DNA of 64,000 nucleotides from Microbacterium sp. SORGH_AS_1204 (lineage in GTDB: Bacteria; Actinomycetota; Actinomycetes; Actinomycetales; Microbacteriaceae). Positions within the stretch are counted from its first letter, which is position 1. Each line of letters starts with the position of its first letter. The stretch covers positions 2,232,001-2,296,000 of the forward strand of contig NZ_JAUTBD010000001.1 of the NCBI RefSeq assembly GCF_030818935.1, written 5' to 3'. The notes under the pieces are model-generated. The model worked only from the letters and a program-made list of their open reading frames with translations. It searched no databases and was not told where the DNA came from. The position numbers and the translations under genes were made by a program. Positions 63,446-64,000 of this stretch are shown in pieces.

Positions 63446-63495
63446 GTCCCGCAACCCCGACGGGAAGAACGTCGGTGTTCTGGAATGCTCGCGGG

Positions 63496-64000
63496 GTGAA
63501 ATCGTTCCGGTGCCGCGTGTGCGGCAATGCCCTGTACTTCGAGAACTCCGTCTGCCTGTCGTGCGGCACCGGTCTCGGATACTCGCGCGCGGAGCGCGAG
63601 ATCGTGCCGGTGGATGGCAGCGGACGGTACACGGATGCCACGGGCCTCATCTGGCATGTGTGCCGTAACCTCAACCTGTCGGGGTGCACGTGGCTCTCAC
63701 GCTTCGAGGGCGGGCAGTGCTCGGCGTGCGATCTCACCCGCGTGCGGCCCAACGATGCGGATGCCAAGGGGCTGTCGCAGTTCCCGGTCGCCGAGCGCGC
63801 GAAACGATGGCTGCTGGTCGAGCTCGATCGGCTGGGGTTCGACGTCGTGGGCAAGGCCCAAGATCCCGAGCGCGGCCTCTGCTTCGACCTGCTGTCGAGC
63901 GTCGCCGAAAACGTCACGATCGGTCACGACGACGGGGTCATCACCATCGACCTCGCCGAGAGCGACGACGCGTACCGCGTGCGCGTGCAGGAGCAGCTCG
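63496..64000 (+). CDS. Zinc-ribbon protein, putative zinc-binding metallopeptidase family, N-terminal part
   Basis: The gene runs off the right edge after 168 codons. It begins VKSFRCRVCGNALYFENSVC with a paired CxxC zinc ribbon (CRVCG ... CLSCG), a second cysteine set (CRN, GGQCSACD) and then FDLLSSVAENVTIGHDDGVI. This matches the N-terminus of a family of putative zinc-binding peptidases; the metal site expected further on is outside the window. GTG start. Confidence 0.82.
   Translation, partial: MKSFRCRVCGNALYFENSVCLSCGTGLGYSRAEREIVPVDGSGRYTDATGLIWHVCRNLNLSGCTWLSRFEGGQCSACDLTRVRPNDADAKGLSQFPVAERAKRWLLVELDRLGFDVVGKAQDPERGLCFDLLSSVAENVTIGHDDGVITIDLAESDDAYRVRVQEQL

Noticed and set aside
1..64000. 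tRNA, rRNA, insertion sequences or prophage
   Set aside because: I saw no tRNA-like cloverleaf, rRNA stretch, transposase or phage gene in the window.

Overview
The window is high-GC DNA from an actinobacterium, most likely Microbacterium or a close relative in the Microbacteriaceae. The evidence is the gene content: sepF, yggS and ftsZ next to a dcw cluster without ftsA, a PASTA kinase beside an Rv2175c-type regulator, class II DAHP synthase, a GarA-type FHA protein with MerR partners, a 13E12/HNH protein, and many genes whose start codon lies 6-7 bases after a -10 box. Genus is inferred; no rRNA or tRNA gene is present.

Layout. 1-15.3 kb (minus strand) is the division and cell-wall cluster read from mraZ: mraZ, rsmH, ftsL, ftsI, murF, mraY, murD, ftsW, murG, murC, ftsQ, ftsZ, yggS, sepF. 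Most junctions are 4-base overlaps, and three 10-bp-spaced repeats that look like the MraZ operator lie upstream of mraZ. murE is not between ftsI and murF. 15.5-25.7 kb continues the order known from the Mycobacterium tuberculosis pknL region: DUF3040 protein, polyprenyl synthase, Rv2175c homologue, a secreted LysM protein, PASTA kinase, aroG, plsC, ROK glucokinase, fadD15-like ligase. 25.9-33.2 kb holds peptide deformylase, a MinD/ParA-like ATPase with a very acidic N-terminus and an apparent frameshift, pyruvate carboxylase and a ParA. 33.2-34.2 kb is non-coding and carries six copies of a palindromic element, mostly at 170-bp period.

34.2-45.4 kb holds two MerR regulators and a GarA-like FHA protein, copC, lpd, a CYTH protein, a glutamine amidotransferase, NAD(P)HX epimerase, a YihY membrane protein, a prepilin peptidase, DUF1905, DUF2809, a Mug-type glycosylase and an alpha/beta hydrolase. 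45.4-48.4 kb has a secreted subtilisin and a Tat-type secreted repeat protein. 48.7-54.4 kb is jetA-jetB-jetC, three of the four genes of a type I Wadjet (MksBEF-like) anti-plasmid SMC system; jetD is not here, and the place where it is expected holds tandem repeats copied from the 3' end of jetC followed by a 13E12/HNH gene. 56.6-64 kb holds a MocR regulator, a CPA1 antiporter, a frameshifted shikimate dehydrogenase, small genes including a 35-residue ORF, YnfA, DUF998 and the start of a zinc-ribbon protein.

Two patterns run across the window. Many genes appear to be transcribed without a leader, from TANNNT -10 boxes 6-7 bases before the start codon. Several genes end in a tandem array whose repeat unit includes the gene's own last codons and stop codon. 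Both apparent frameshifts are +1 changes in short homopolymers, so sequencing error has to be ruled out before either is called a pseudogene.
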